Source: a virus
IMG/VR virus record: IMGVR_UViG_3300009103_000004
Coordinates: 62,001-126,000 of that record
Reading direction: 5' to 3' (one strand)
Length of the DNA stretch: 64,000 bases
The notes under the pieces were generated by a model. The model searched no databases. It saw nothing but the letters and a program-made list of their open reading frames with translations, and had not been told where the DNA came from. The position numbers and the translations under genes were made by a program. Shown here one piece after another: positions 47,892-55,410 of the stretch (its first letter is position 1; every line of letters begins with the position of its first letter).

Positions 47892-50158
47892 TTTCTTGGT
47901 ACCAATGGGTTGTTTTCTAATTGTTCGTCTGTTTTAAATTGATCTAAAAAGGAATGTCTAGGATCTTTACCGAAGCCTACGTCCCGTGTTCCCGACTTAG
48001 CATTAGGGAGTCCGTGACTATCCTCTCCTGTAAAATCTACAGCACTGGGGCTGCCCATATTTCCTGGAGGTGTTTGGGTACCAGGCTGGCCCATAGCTCC
48101 CGGATCGCCTGGAGGTTTTGATCCTATGGACGGAGATTCTTTATCGCCTACAGGTATTACTACTGGTGTCAGTGCGGGATTACTAAGTACCGCTTCCCAA
48201 GGAGCATCAGTCGTAGTTTGACCCTGATGTATCCTATCAGCAGCCTCTAAGTACGGTATCGACTGCTGCCCTAAATCTCTTGCACCAGTTGCGATAGACG
48301 ATGCACCAGTTGATAGGCCAGAGGCTGCAGCAGTTGCCGCCTGATCCACTATATGTTCAGCGTCCTCTTCTTTAACTCCAAGATCAATAAGAGGAGCCTT
48401 TGCGTATTCTGTTCCCTTTTCCTTAGCCTGCGATTGTAAATCACCAGCTACAACACCGCCTGCGTTCCTTACTAGTTTAGCAACGGGAGTATTTGCAGCA
48501 GCGCGGTACTCAGCTAAGTTAGGTACATCAGAATTTAAGAACTCCTCGCTATTCAGCGTAGACATATAGTTTATTAAGTCCTCTCTCGACTCATCTCCAA
48601 ACTCAACACCTGTACCATCTGCGGCCTGGTTAAATAGTGTATTCATTCCTTGCCCCGCGACCACGGATACAGGGCCTCGTAAACTTTGTGTAAGTAGACC
48701 GGAACCTTCTGGTATTCTAGCCTCACCCAACATGGCATTAGTAGCTAAATTAAGTATCAAATCGGACTGTCGATTTACAGAATCTTCGTAAGGGCTAGTC
48801 TCACCCCATATTTGGTATGGATTAAGTTTACTATTTATCACCTGGTTTACGGCAGGCCAAGCATCTTTACGTATGGAACGCAACATTCGTTCTTTAGCAT
48901 CATCACTCAGCGTAACGCCGTATTCAGCTTCAATACTAGCAGCAAATTCATCAACAATTTGTGATGGTACAGCATCTACAGCATTATAACCTTGGTATGA
49001 CAAAATTGGAGCCGAAGATGCTATTGTGGCTCTACCCAAAGGCGACTTCCAATATCCCACTCCGCCATAATGAAGGGGACTGAGAGCTGTGTTTACTCCA
49101 CGCCGGAATAAAGTATCTTTCCTACCCAAATCAAACGGCCTAGTAGCTTTTGCTAGAGGATTATATTTCCAAACAGGTTTATTTGGTCTAACTAGATTAA
49201 CTGCTGACTGAGTACCTGGACGTCTAATAATATCCAAAAACTTACCAACATCTTGTGTAAGAGCATCTGGCCTTGGTGCACCACCCGGCCTCGTAGCTGG
49301 CTTGCCCGGAACATTAGTTAATAGCTTTTCCTCTAATTTTTTAACTAAAAATGGGTGTACTGGCTTAGGTCCTCGATATCTGGACGGATTAGTAGCAGAA
49401 CCTGGTCGGAAAACTTGTCTATTACCCGGGGTTTGTCTTGGGGTTGGGCGTACACCTTTATTATTAGGGAGTGACCGCAGGCCAGTTAGAGGCGTTGGCT
49501 TGGGCTTAACCCTAGGTCTAATTTTTGGTACAGCAGATTTTACAAGTGAGGCACTCTTTTCCTTTTTCTTCTTTTTATTCCTATCTTTATAGTTGTTGTA
49601 AGCCATGTGGGCCACGCCTGTAACTAAACCCGTACCAGCTGCACCTGCAGTCCAAGCCCAAGGATTGTTGGCTCTCCAAAAAGGAAGTTGTAACGTCCTA
49701 TCCTTACGGAGAGCACTATCTGGAGTAAAATCAATAGGAGCTGCAGCGTCAGTATCCTGTATTACAGGCTTGGGAGGAGTAGCCTTGTTCCAGGTTCTAC
49801 TAATATCAACTGCTTCATTATTAGCGTGCCTTGCAATTCGTTTTTTAAGCTCATGATGTTCACGCGCTATAGGATTCGAATTATCCCCACGTAACCAAGG
49901 TGGTATCGTTTTTGGAAGAGATTTACTTCCCGTTGAAGATATTTGATCCCTAAGTGCAATATGTTCCCTACGATCTTGTAACGGTAATTTTCTCCATTCA
50001 GGAGTTCCTATTTGCTGTATTTTATCTAAAAAGCTAGAACCACCAAACTCAGGTGCAGCAAACCCCCCAGAGGATATGCTCTGTCTGGCTTTTTCAACAG
50101 CGTCCGGACTCATGTCTATCCCGCATTTGACCAAGCCCAGTTGTAGTTCTCTATTCAC
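47888..50158 (-). CDS. Large tagged protein with an internal copy of the tag/basic module (cassette member 9)
   Basis: I prefer the GTG at 50158 (V/M-NRELQLGLVKCG), which aligns with the tag, over a TTG at 50164. About 756 residues. A possible membrane helix (NPWAWTAGAAGTGLVTGVAH) lies near residues 167-188. Just after it comes KEKSASLVKSAVPKIRPRVKP, an internal tag-like plus module copy, and later GSATNPSRYRG. The C-terminal two thirds are Asp/Ala/Asn-rich without a known domain. It could be a large virion or ejected protein. It ends the cassette near a terminator. Confidence 0.75.
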   Translation of the reverse strand: MNRELQLGLVKCGIDMSPDAVEKARQSISSGGFAAPEFGGSSFLDKIQQIGTPEWRKLPLQDRREHIALRDQISSTGSKSLPKTIPPWLRGDNSNPIAREHHELKKRIARHANNEAVDISRTWNKATPPKPVIQDTDAAAPIDFTPDSALRKDRTLQLPFWRANNPWAWTAGAAGTGLVTGVAHMAYNNYKDRNKKKKKEKSASLVKSAVPKIRPRVKPKPTPLTGLRSLPNNKGVRPTPRQTPGNRQVFRPGSATNPSRYRGPKPVHPFLVKKLEEKLLTNVPGKPATRPGGAPRPDALTQDVGKFLDIIRRPGTQSAVNLVRPNKPVWKYNPLAKATRPFDLGRKDTLFRRGVNTALSPLHYGGVGYWKSPLGRATIASSAPILSYQGYNAVDAVPSQIVDEFAASIEAEYGVTLSDDAKERMLRSIRKDAWPAVNQVINSKLNPYQIWGETSPYEDSVNRQSDLILNLATNAMLGEARIPEGSGLLTQSLRGPVSVVAGQGMNTLFNQAADGTGVEFGDESREDLINYMSTLNSEEFLNSDVPNLAEYRAAANTPVAKLVRNAGGVVAGDLQSQAKEKGTEYAKAPLIDLGVKEEDAEHIVDQAATAAASGLSTGASSIATGARDLGQQSIPYLEAADRIHQGQTTTDAPWEAVLSNPALTPVVIPVGDKESPSIGSKPPGDPGAMGQPGTQTPPGNMGSPSAVDFTGEDSHGLPNAKSGTRDVGFGKDPRHSFLDQFKTDEQLENNPLVPRK

Positions 50159-50213
50159 AAACAAGGATGTTAGATAACTTACATAAAAAGGTCAAAGCAT
50201 AACTAATAGGTAA

Positions 50214-50247
50214 AAAAAGGTCGTACTCGTTAAAATACGACCTTTTT
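50214..50247 (-). terminator. Strong terminator after the gene at 50264
   Basis: AAAAAGGTCGTA/TACGACCTTTTT form a 12-bp stem with a CTCGTTAAAA loop. It separates the cassette from the gene at 50264-51442. Confidence 0.85.
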
Positions 50248-50263
50248 AGTTTCAAGTTGTGTG

Positions 50264-51442
50264 TTAGTCCTTTTCAAGGCCAAGACACGACTTTCTGCTA
50301 TTTAGATCCGCCTCAGAGATTAGCTGACTTTGGCGGTTCTCTATCTCAGTCTCCCGAAGTCGGGCCACTTGCTCGGGGCTGAGGCCAGGCTTCTCTGCCC
50401 CTTCGGGCATCTTTTCAAGGCAAGTCCTGAAATTCAACTCGTTGTTGATCTGACCTAACATATGTCTTAGGTCGCGACTCGAGTTGAAAGCCACAGAATG
50501 TGGCCGGATGTAAGCAGCCTCTTGGTCCACGTTTTTAATCATGGACTCGTGTCGGTTATTAGCGAACTTCATATCGTTATAACCGATAACGGCAGAGATC
50601 TTGGGCATATCCAGCTCCTCAGCGAGAGGTTTCCACTTCTTCTCAGGGTCCGAGGGTCTTACCTGCCGAAGCTTGGTTGCCCAATGCTTGGTGTTCCTGA
50701 CCAAGAAATGTGGAAACCACATCTCCAACGAGTCTTTCCCATTGTAGCAGCATGCCCCGCTACCCATGATATTGGTTGTGTACTTCTTTATAAGATCCGT
50801 AATAAAGAACCGAAGTTCGGAATATTCCGGATACTTTTCGAGGTTGCCCTCAAGAAGCTTCCACACAGGACCCTTGGACTGCTTAAGATATGCAAGCCTC
50901 TTCCTGATGCTCATTTCAGGAAACTTCTTAAAGAAGTTCACGAGCCTGCTCGGATAATCCTGGAGACTTTCCTTCCTGAGCGACTTCCGTCTCCGGATGT
51001 GAGAGCGTCCCGCATAGTCCTTGTAATCCGGCTCGCTGGCTTGCAGTAGCTCAGACAGCCTATGAGCATCTCTTCCCTTTGCACGGAAGAACACCTCCAA
51101 AGGCGAATCAAGAACTGACTCGACAGTTGGCCACTCAAATGAGTCAGAGTGGGTGGCTTTCCCGTACTTGCAGAGCTTGCCATCCACGTCGACCGGCAAG
51201 GTCTTGAGATCATTGAGGTAGTTGTGGTAACCATCCTCAAAGCCGAAACGACCGAGATCGATGAATCCTTTGTCGTCTTGCTTCCCAATGAGGGTGGGAC
51301 GAGGTCCCACCTTCGCACGAAGTGATCCATCGAGAACAATCCAGTGCTGCGACGTGAACACGAACTCACACGCCGCTAGCTTGTAGTAAGCAAAGCGCAT
51401 GTCAAAGCACGTTGCTGATGTTGATATTAATAATTTTTTCAT
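50264..51442 (-). CDS. Unknown protein with possible signal sequence
   Basis: 392 residues. It begins MKKLLISTSATCFDMRFAYYKLAACEFVF, which could be a weak signal sequence. It is rich in Lys/Arg/Glu in the middle with helical segments and has no recognised domain. An AT-rich leader and the GTGTTATATACT motif lie 47 nt upstream, and a terminator lies just past that motif. It is a monocistronic gene with a shared leader type. Confidence 0.72.
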   Translation of the reverse strand: MKKLLISTSATCFDMRFAYYKLAACEFVFTSQHWIVLDGSLRAKVGPRPTLIGKQDDKGFIDLGRFGFEDGYHNYLNDLKTLPVDVDGKLCKYGKATHSDSFEWPTVESVLDSPLEVFFRAKGRDAHRLSELLQASEPDYKDYAGRSHIRRRKSLRKESLQDYPSRLVNFFKKFPEMSIRKRLAYLKQSKGPVWKLLEGNLEKYPEYSELRFFITDLIKKYTTNIMGSGACCYNGKDSLEMWFPHFLVRNTKHWATKLRQVRPSDPEKKWKPLAEELDMPKISAVIGYNDMKFANNRHESMIKNVDQEAAYIRPHSVAFNSSRDLRHMLGQINNELNFRTCLEKMPEGAEKPGLSPEQVARLRETEIENRQSQLISEADLNSRKSCLGLEKD

Positions 51443-51488
51443 AGTTTTTTTATTCTTTGTTTATAGTTAAATAAATATCGTTACCATT

Positions 51489-51500
51489 AGTATATAACAC
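51489..51500 (-). promoter_or_regulatory. Recurrent GTGTTATATACT motif
   Basis: Plus strand AGTATATAACAC, an exact copy, sits 47 nt before the ATG at 51442. A terminator and a CATGACAGG/CCTGTCATG-like half-site lie next to it. Confidence 0.6.
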
Positions 51501-51511
51501 ATGACAGGTAA

Positions 51512-51538
51512 AAAAACCCCCTAACTAGAGGGGGTTTT
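51512..51538 (-). terminator. Terminator between genes at 51560 and 50264
   Basis: AAAACCCCC and GGGGGTTTT arms flank an 8-9 nt loop with A-rich left and T-rich right sides. It follows the stop of the gene at 51560. Confidence 0.75.
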
Positions 51539-51559
51539 AGTGGCTCACCGTTATACGGT

Positions 51560-52498
51560 TTACCAGAAGGGCCTAATCGCCTTCAAGGCTATACAGGCGT
51601 CACGTTCCGTTTCGGAACTAACCGTAGATTGTAGTGCGGATAATGCCCGCACTGCATTTTTCAAGGCAGTGCTGTATTCGGCATTGTGCCCGGATCTGGC
51701 GGACACCTCGGTGATGTAACTCAGAAGCTTCTTCAACTCCCATCGCGGGTCCTTAGACCAAGGACTGGTGTCACCCCGAGCACGCCTTGCCTGCATATGG
51801 TGCCGCAAGCCGTTTAGTTTCTGGTATGGATTGTACTCAATGACTCGCCGTCCGTCAGGCAGAGTTACGACCTCATCCTCAGGGACAATGGGGCCTAACT
51901 CTTTCTTGTCGAATATTCCGGCAATGCGGTCGGCCTCGGCCTTTGCTGCGGCCAGAATCTCTGGAGCTGGGGGTTCAGGTTGGGATTCACCCAGGAACTC
52001 CCACATCGCGTACTTCTTTAGAACCTCGTACTTGCCTTCGACGGAATCATAACCCTCATCATCATAGGAGATGCGGAGGGCCCGGTCGACCTCTTGGACC
52101 CCGTTGCCAGGGTACAATCCACCGAGATGTGCGGCTTGGTCCTCGATTCTACGATAGTACCCCACGGCCTCTTTCAAGGATGTGAAATATCTCGTCCAAT
52201 CGTATGCAGAGCCCTTATCGTAGTTAGAGCACTCCGAGATGAGGAAGTGACCCTCCCTATCTTCGACGTTCGCTCCGTCGTACAGATCGGAGATAGAAGT
52301 CTCGACCTTCTCATTGCACGGGCGGCACAGAGCACAGGTTTCAAAACCGTACGAATCGGTCTCACCCTGAACTATAACCTCAGCAGGTTTTCCGCAGTCC
52401 TCGCATGTATCAGGTCCGACTTTGAAGGATAAACCACCGCCGTAACGAATGGTCTGCCCGTCATCCTTCCCAATGATTGCTAATATTTTATTTCTCAT
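51560..52498 (-). CDS. Unknown protein with Cys4-type zinc finger
   Basis: 312 residues. CEDC at about 32-35 and a later CALCRPC provide likely zinc ligands, with ISDLYDGANVEDREGHFL after them. The C-terminal part is helical. No known enzyme domain. The leader carries a variant motif (GGGTTATATAAT) 54 nt upstream. It may be a regulator or nucleic-acid-binding protein. Confidence 0.7.
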   Translation of the reverse strand: MRNKILAIIGKDDGQTIRYGGGLSFKVGPDTCEDCGKPAEVIVQGETDSYGFETCALCRPCNEKVETSISDLYDGANVEDREGHFLISECSNYDKGSAYDWTRYFTSLKEAVGYYRRIEDQAAHLGGLYPGNGVQEVDRALRISYDDEGYDSVEGKYEVLKKYAMWEFLGESQPEPPAPEILAAAKAEADRIAGIFDKKELGPIVPEDEVVTLPDGRRVIEYNPYQKLNGLRHHMQARRARGDTSPWSKDPRWELKKLLSYITEVSARSGHNAEYSTALKNAVRALSALQSTVSSETERDACIALKAIRPFW

Positions 52499-52551
52499 AA
52501 TTTATCTTTGTTGTTTGTTGTATTGTTGTGATTAAATAAAATGACTCCATT

Positions 52552-52563
52552 ATTATATAACCC
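52552..52563 (-). promoter_or_regulatory. Variant of the recurrent promoter motif (GGGTTATATAAT)
   Basis: Plus strand ATTATATAACCC, 54 nt upstream of the ATG at 52498. Confidence 0.5.
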
Positions 52564-52604
52564 GTAACAGACAACTATTTCACTAACTAGACATAGGTAT
52601 AAAT

Positions 52605-52760
52605 ATGAAAAACATATTAGTAAAAACTTTGACAATGTACTCACGAGCCAGGGAACGCATAATGTCCAAGACATATTGGAAGAACTCACTAGCCTTCTTA
52701 AGGCTTCCCGAACTGAAGTTCCTCAAGACCTTCGGCTTTATAATGAGTATCATGTTTTAA
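52605..52760 (+). CDS. 51-residue basic protein, unknown
   Basis: The frame starts MKNILVKTLTMYSRARERIM and is Lys/Arg/Phe-rich with a hydrophobic end (FGFIMSIMF). A terminator follows at once (52769). It is opposite in strand to its neighbours and has weak ribosome-site evidence, so it is moderately supported. Confidence 0.45.
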   Translation: MKNILVKTLTMYSRARERIMSKTYWKNSLAFLRLPELKFLKTFGFIMSIMF

Positions 52761-52768
52761 CAATATGT

Positions 52769-52794
52769 AAAAAAGACCGAGTGAACGGTCTTTT
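52769..52794. terminator. Terminator
   Basis: AAAAGACCG/CGGTCTTTT with an AGTGAA loop follows the stop of the small plus-strand gene and also the minus gene at 52817. Confidence 0.75.
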
Positions 52795-52816
52795 CGACCC
52801 GAAGGTCTTTTGGCTT

Positions 52817-53041
52817 TCACCGGAGAGGATGGGTACGTTCCAGCTCTCTGTTAGCATCCGCTTCAGCTTTGTCTATGACGTGCATCCACATGTCTTCAGT
52901 GATATACCATGGTTTTGTGCCGCCTTCAGTGTGAGCAACCTTCCAGGCTCTATCCCACAGCATGGGCCAGCCTAGTCCATCGTAAACGGTCTCAAAGCTT
53001 TCAGAGATCCAGAACCAAATAAGTGTAAGTAATTTTTTCAT
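52817..53041 (-). CDS. Small protein with weak signal sequence
   Basis: 74 residues. MKKLLTLIWFWISESF could be a signal or membrane anchor, followed by WPMLWDRAWKVAHTEGG and an acidic helix (HVIDKAEADANRELE). Function unknown. An operator-like repeat lies just upstream and is shared with the gene at 54120. Confidence 0.62.
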   Translation of the reverse strand: MKKLLTLIWFWISESFETVYDGLGWPMLWDRAWKVAHTEGGTKPWYITEDMWMHVIDKAEADANRELERTHPLR

Positions 53042-53066
53042 AATTGTTGTTGTTTTAGGTTAAATT

Positions 53067-53092
53067 AAGCAGTTTTATGACATGCCGGTCAT
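53067..53092 (-). repeat. 26-bp leader repeat (operator-like), copy 1
   Basis: AAGCAGTTTTATGACATGC then CGGTCAT, differing by one base from the copy at 54516-54541. It contains an inverted pair ATGAC/GTCAT around ATGCCG. It sits between the promoter motif and the start codon of a small gene. Confidence 0.6.
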
Positions 53093-53105
53093 ATATTAGT
53101 AACAC
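53093..53105 (-). promoter_or_regulatory. Variant promoter motif (GTGTTACTAATAT)
   Basis: Plus strand ATATTAGTAACAC lies about 52 nt before the ATG at 53041. It resembles the recurring motif with a CTA insertion. Confidence 0.4.
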
Positions 53106-53150
53106 AAAACAGGGGTAAATTGCATGTTTTAACAGGGCAAAATTGCAGGG

Positions 53151-53225
53151 CATATCATGCATAATGATCAATAGAAAGCCGGGCTATTGATCAAAAGTCG
53201 TTAACTCTCTTCGATGCATGATATG
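53151..53225. repeat. Nested perfect inverted repeats
   Basis: Outer arms CATATCATGCAT (53151) and ATGCATGATATG (53214) pair over 12 bp. Inner arms TGATCAATAG (53165) and CTATTGATCA (53184) pair over 10 bp with a 9-nt loop. The block lies in a gap between two small genes and could be a cruciform, an operator or a structured RNA. Confidence 0.7.
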
Positions 53226-53244
53226 ACAGGCGCATGCAACAGCT

Positions 53245-53274
53245 AAAAAAACCCCCTATTTGGAGGGGGTTTTT
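53245..53274 (-). terminator. Terminator after the gene at 53256
   Basis: AAAAAAACCCCC/GGGGGTTTTT arms around CTATTTGGA. It overlaps the last bases of the gene. Confidence 0.75.
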
Positions 53275-53441
53275 ACTTCCACTTTAGGGAAGATTTTTAC
53301 CATACCGGTCCCCTTGCAGGGGTGGCACCAGCCCTGGTAATTTGTCCATCGGGCGAACTTATCTCCGCCACCTTTACCTTTACAGGTAGGACAAACTTTA
53401 AGACTGTACCCTCCAGATTTATCCAAGATCATTCTAGGCAT
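53256..53441 (-). CDS. Small zinc-finger protein (DnaJ-type CxxCxGxG)
   Basis: 61 residues. CPTCKGKGGG and CHPCKGTGM are two CxxCxGxG units of the DnaJ type, spaced for one zinc cluster. A chaperone-binding or nucleic-acid-binding role is possible. It overlaps the next gene by 8 nt. Confidence 0.72.
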   Translation of the reverse strand: MPRMILDKSGGYSLKVCPTCKGKGGGDKFARWTNYQGWCHPCKGTGMVKIFPKVEVKTPSK

Positions 53442-53616
53442 CGCTTACACCCTTTCCTTTATGTTCAGACATTCTTTTCTCCACGTATTGATTCACTGAC
53501 ATCGGATAAGGATGCCTTTTATCAAAACGAGGATTAAGACGGCAGAGCCGGGAATACTCTTGTATATAATACTTCCGAAGTTCTGCTTCTGAGAGTCCTA
53601 TCAATACTGCACTCAT
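53434..53616 (-). CDS. Small basic protein, unknown
   Basis: I use the ATG at 53616 (MSAVLIGLSEAELRKYY), which follows a GGAGGGAA ribosome site. A longer frame to 53661 lacks one. 60 residues. A helical first half then a basic FDKRHPYPMSVNQYVEKRM. Nothing matches. Confidence 0.68.
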   Translation of the reverse strand: MSAVLIGLSEAELRKYYIQEYSRLCRLNPRFDKRHPYPMSVNQYVEKRMSEHKGKGVSDA

Positions 53617-53617
53617 C

Positions 53618-54034
53618 TTATTCCCTCCCCAAGAGTTTCCGATCCGCGACCTCAAGGTCATGAGCTACCTCCAGCAAACGATCCACAATGTTCGTTTGAA
53701 TGTACTGAGACTCTAACTCCTCATGGTACCTTACATCATCCTTAATGTTGTCAACGATCTTACGCAATGCAGCAGCTTTTTTGGCCAGAACGCCATCTCT
53801 AATAAGAAGATCTTCTATTGAGATGACAACCTTACCGTCCGCTTCCTGCTGCTTCTTCCTGAAATGCGCACCTATGCCCAGTCCCAACTCAGTTAACTTG
53901 GGCTCAGGCTTGGGAGCTATCTTTTCCCGAATAGCACGGATGTCGGGAGCAATAGATGATAGGATCGCAAGATCCTTACTTATTGCAATAAGTGTATCCC
54001 ATATAGCGCTTAAGTAATTTAATATTCTTTTCAT
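53618..54034 (-). CDS. Membrane-anchored coiled-coil protein, unknown
   Basis: 138 residues. A hydrophobic N-terminus (MKRILNYLSAIWDTLIAI) then REKIAPKPEPKLTELG and helical KKAAALRKIVDNIKDD. No enzyme motif. The leader AAAAAAACTATG type is the same as that of the gene at 50264. The motif is 50 nt upstream. Confidence 0.65.
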   Translation of the reverse strand: MKRILNYLSAIWDTLIAISKDLAILSSIAPDIRAIREKIAPKPEPKLTELGLGIGAHFRKKQQEADGKVVISIEDLLIRDGVLAKKAAALRKIVDNIKDDVRYHEELESQYIQTNIVDRLLEVAHDLEVADRKLLGRE

Positions 54035-54083
54035 AGTTTTTTTATCCTTTGTTTAGTTTATTAAAAAATTGTTGTTCCTCAAA

Positions 54084-54095
54084 AGTATATAACAC
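54084..54095 (-). promoter_or_regulatory. Recurrent GTGTTATATACT motif
   Basis: Plus strand AGTATATAACAC, an exact copy, 50 nt before the ATG at 54034. Another CGTAACACGT half-site lies next to it. Confidence 0.6.
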
Positions 54096-54106
54096 GTAAC
54101 ACGTAA

Positions 54107-54134
54107 AAAAACCCCATTGTTAAGAGGGGGTTTT
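54107..54134 (-). terminator. Terminator after the gene at 54120
   Basis: AAAACCCC and GGGGGTTTT arms flank a short loop. It overlaps the last codons of the secreted-protein gene. Confidence 0.7.
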
Positions 54135-54497
54135 CTTGGCTTCAGTTACTACCCGAAGCCGGTCGGTCCTATCTGGATCGTTGAAGTCTCGGCCCTCTTT
54201 CCAGAGGAACCCACCATACTTCTCTTCCCATTCAGGAATGTCAATAAGCAGGTAGTTTATGCCGAGTATTCTTTCGGACCCATATACAGGACCAGTTAGT
54301 TCCTTCGCCCGGGACTTGTAGCAGCTCGGTTGAAGAATCCAGACTTGGCGATCAGTATGCCGGAGATCAGACAACCTATCTATTTTAGGAGTCTTGATCA
54401 CCTTGTGGTAACCGCCGTCGTATACCTTTCGCCAACCTGCATCCACAAGGGAAGCAAGCATAACGAAGGCCAGTAGTGTTGTTATATATTTTTTCAT
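54120..54497 (-). CDS. Secreted protein, unknown
   Basis: 125 residues. A clear signal peptide (MKKYITTLLAFVMLASLVDA) is followed by a basic, Asp/Arg-rich mature part with GWRKVYDGGYHKVIKTPK and LRHTDRQVWILQPSCY. No domain. It shares its operator-like leader with the gene at 52817. An array of phased TATCA elements lies upstream. Confidence 0.72.
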   Translation of the reverse strand: MKKYITTLLAFVMLASLVDAGWRKVYDGGYHKVIKTPKIDRLSDLRHTDRQVWILQPSCYKSRAKELTGPVYGSERILGINYLLIDIPEWEEKYGGFLWKEGRDFNDPDRTDRLRVVTEAKKTPS

Positions 54498-54515
54498 ATG
54501 TTGTTTGGGTTAATT

Positions 54516-54541
54516 AAGCAGTTTTATGACATGCTGGTCAT
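54516..54541 (-). repeat. 26-bp leader repeat (operator-like), copy 2
   Basis: AAGCAGTTTTATGACATGC then TGGTCAT, one base different from the copy at 53067. It lies between the promoter motif and the ATG at 54497. Confidence 0.6.
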
Positions 54542-54542
54542 A

Positions 54543-54554
54543 AGTACATAACGC
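54543..54554 (-). promoter_or_regulatory. Variant promoter motif (GCGTTATGTACT)
   Basis: Plus strand AGTACATAACGC is two bases from the consensus and lies 46 nt before the ATG at 54497. Confidence 0.5.
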
Positions 54555-54738
54555 AAATATATCATATATTGCATTGTTTATGATATAATTGATATATCAA
54601 ATGTATCATTATCTATATCATAATGTATCACAAACATATCACAACAATGGCCATTATATATCATACTATCACTTGTGTATCATTTATGTATCAGAACTAT
54701 GACATAGTGTGATATATCATTTTATATCATAACTGACA
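54555..54738. repeat. Phased TATCA/TGATA repeats (iteron-like)
   Basis: About a dozen TATCA pentamers (often TATATCAT) occur in this AT-rich stretch, many spaced near 10-11 bp, one turn of the helix. Some are reversed (TGATATA). It lies upstream of a promoter motif, so it looks like an activator or initiator binding array. Confidence 0.6.
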
Positions 54739-54748
54739 TGTAAAAAAA

Positions 54749-54778
54749 GGAGGGTACAGGCCGAAGCCCATACCCTCC
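54749..54778 (-). terminator. Strong terminator after the gene at 54814
   Basis: GGAGGGTA/TACCCTCC pair around a CAGGCC-rich loop, with TTTTTTT following on the minus strand. Confidence 0.82.
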
Positions 54779-54813
54779 AATGGGTGTGGTTGTCTTCTCC
54801 ATAGACAAATTAC

Positions 54814-55197
54814 TTACGTGACATGATATCCTGACCCCCCACAGGTGGAGCACGTAACTGGATATAAACTCCAGTTTCCAGCATTGTTGTATTTGTATGT
54901 TCTACTGGCTATAAAGCCACCATACGTGAATGCTCTGTTGTCTACCTCGAACTCCTCATCATGTCCATCTGGATCTAACAATCCAACACCGTTACATATA
55001 TAACATACGTCGAAGCCACGATTAGAGTTACAAAACTCTTTTTCGTGTGTAGTATCAAACGATCCATCTATGCTGGCTAACCAGCAATCATGTAGATCGA
55101 CATCATACATGTTATAAGCAGTGTCCAGGACTTCACGGTACTTTAACATGTCTACCCATCTCCGTACTTCACCGACAGTCGCTATATCTTTAGTCAT
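54814..55197 (-). CDS. Small zinc-finger protein
   Basis: 127 residues. CYICNGVG and CSTCGGSG are two CxxCxGxG-type units separated by about 50 residues. Acidic DLHDCWLASIDGSFD and GHDEEFEVDNRAFTYGGF lie around them. A DnaJ-like zinc cluster is possible. It may bind nucleic acid or a chaperone partner. It ends at the strong terminator. Confidence 0.7.
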   Translation of the reverse strand: MTKDIATVGEVRRWVDMLKYREVLDTAYNMYDVDLHDCWLASIDGSFDTTHEKEFCNSNRGFDVCYICNGVGLLDPDGHDEEFEVDNRAFTYGGFIASRTYKYNNAGNWSLYPVTCSTCGGSGYHVT

Positions 55198-55272
55198 GAC
55201 TCTCCTAGCTCACTCAGTATAGAGAGGAGGTTGCGATAAGATCTCGGCAAGCTTCTTTTCTATGAATCATCT

Positions 55273-55410
55273 TCATGACGACACCTTCACTTTCCTATGA
55301 GCTTTCCACTCATGCTTTGGGCAGTATGTCCATCCTCCTTGCTTCACCGACTCCGCTGCCTCGGAATCGGAAACACGTTTAATCTCTTTTTTCTTTTTTA
55401 TACACTTCAT
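55273..55410 (-). CDS. Small basic protein
   Basis: 45 residues from the ATG at 55410 (MKCIKKKKEIKRVSDSEAAE), which follows a GGAGGA site. The longer frame to 55506 has no such site. The C-terminus GGWTYCPKHEWKAHRKVK has a Cys/His pair. No known family. It overlaps the next gene by 32 nt. Confidence 0.6.
   Translation of the reverse strand: MKCIKKKKEIKRVSDSEAAESVKQGGWTYCPKHEWKAHRKVKVSS

Noticed and set aside
52676-52975. A 99-residue plus-strand ORF
   Set aside because: It crosses a strong terminator and overlaps the minus-strand gene at 52817. The shorter 51-residue frame at 52605 is better placed.
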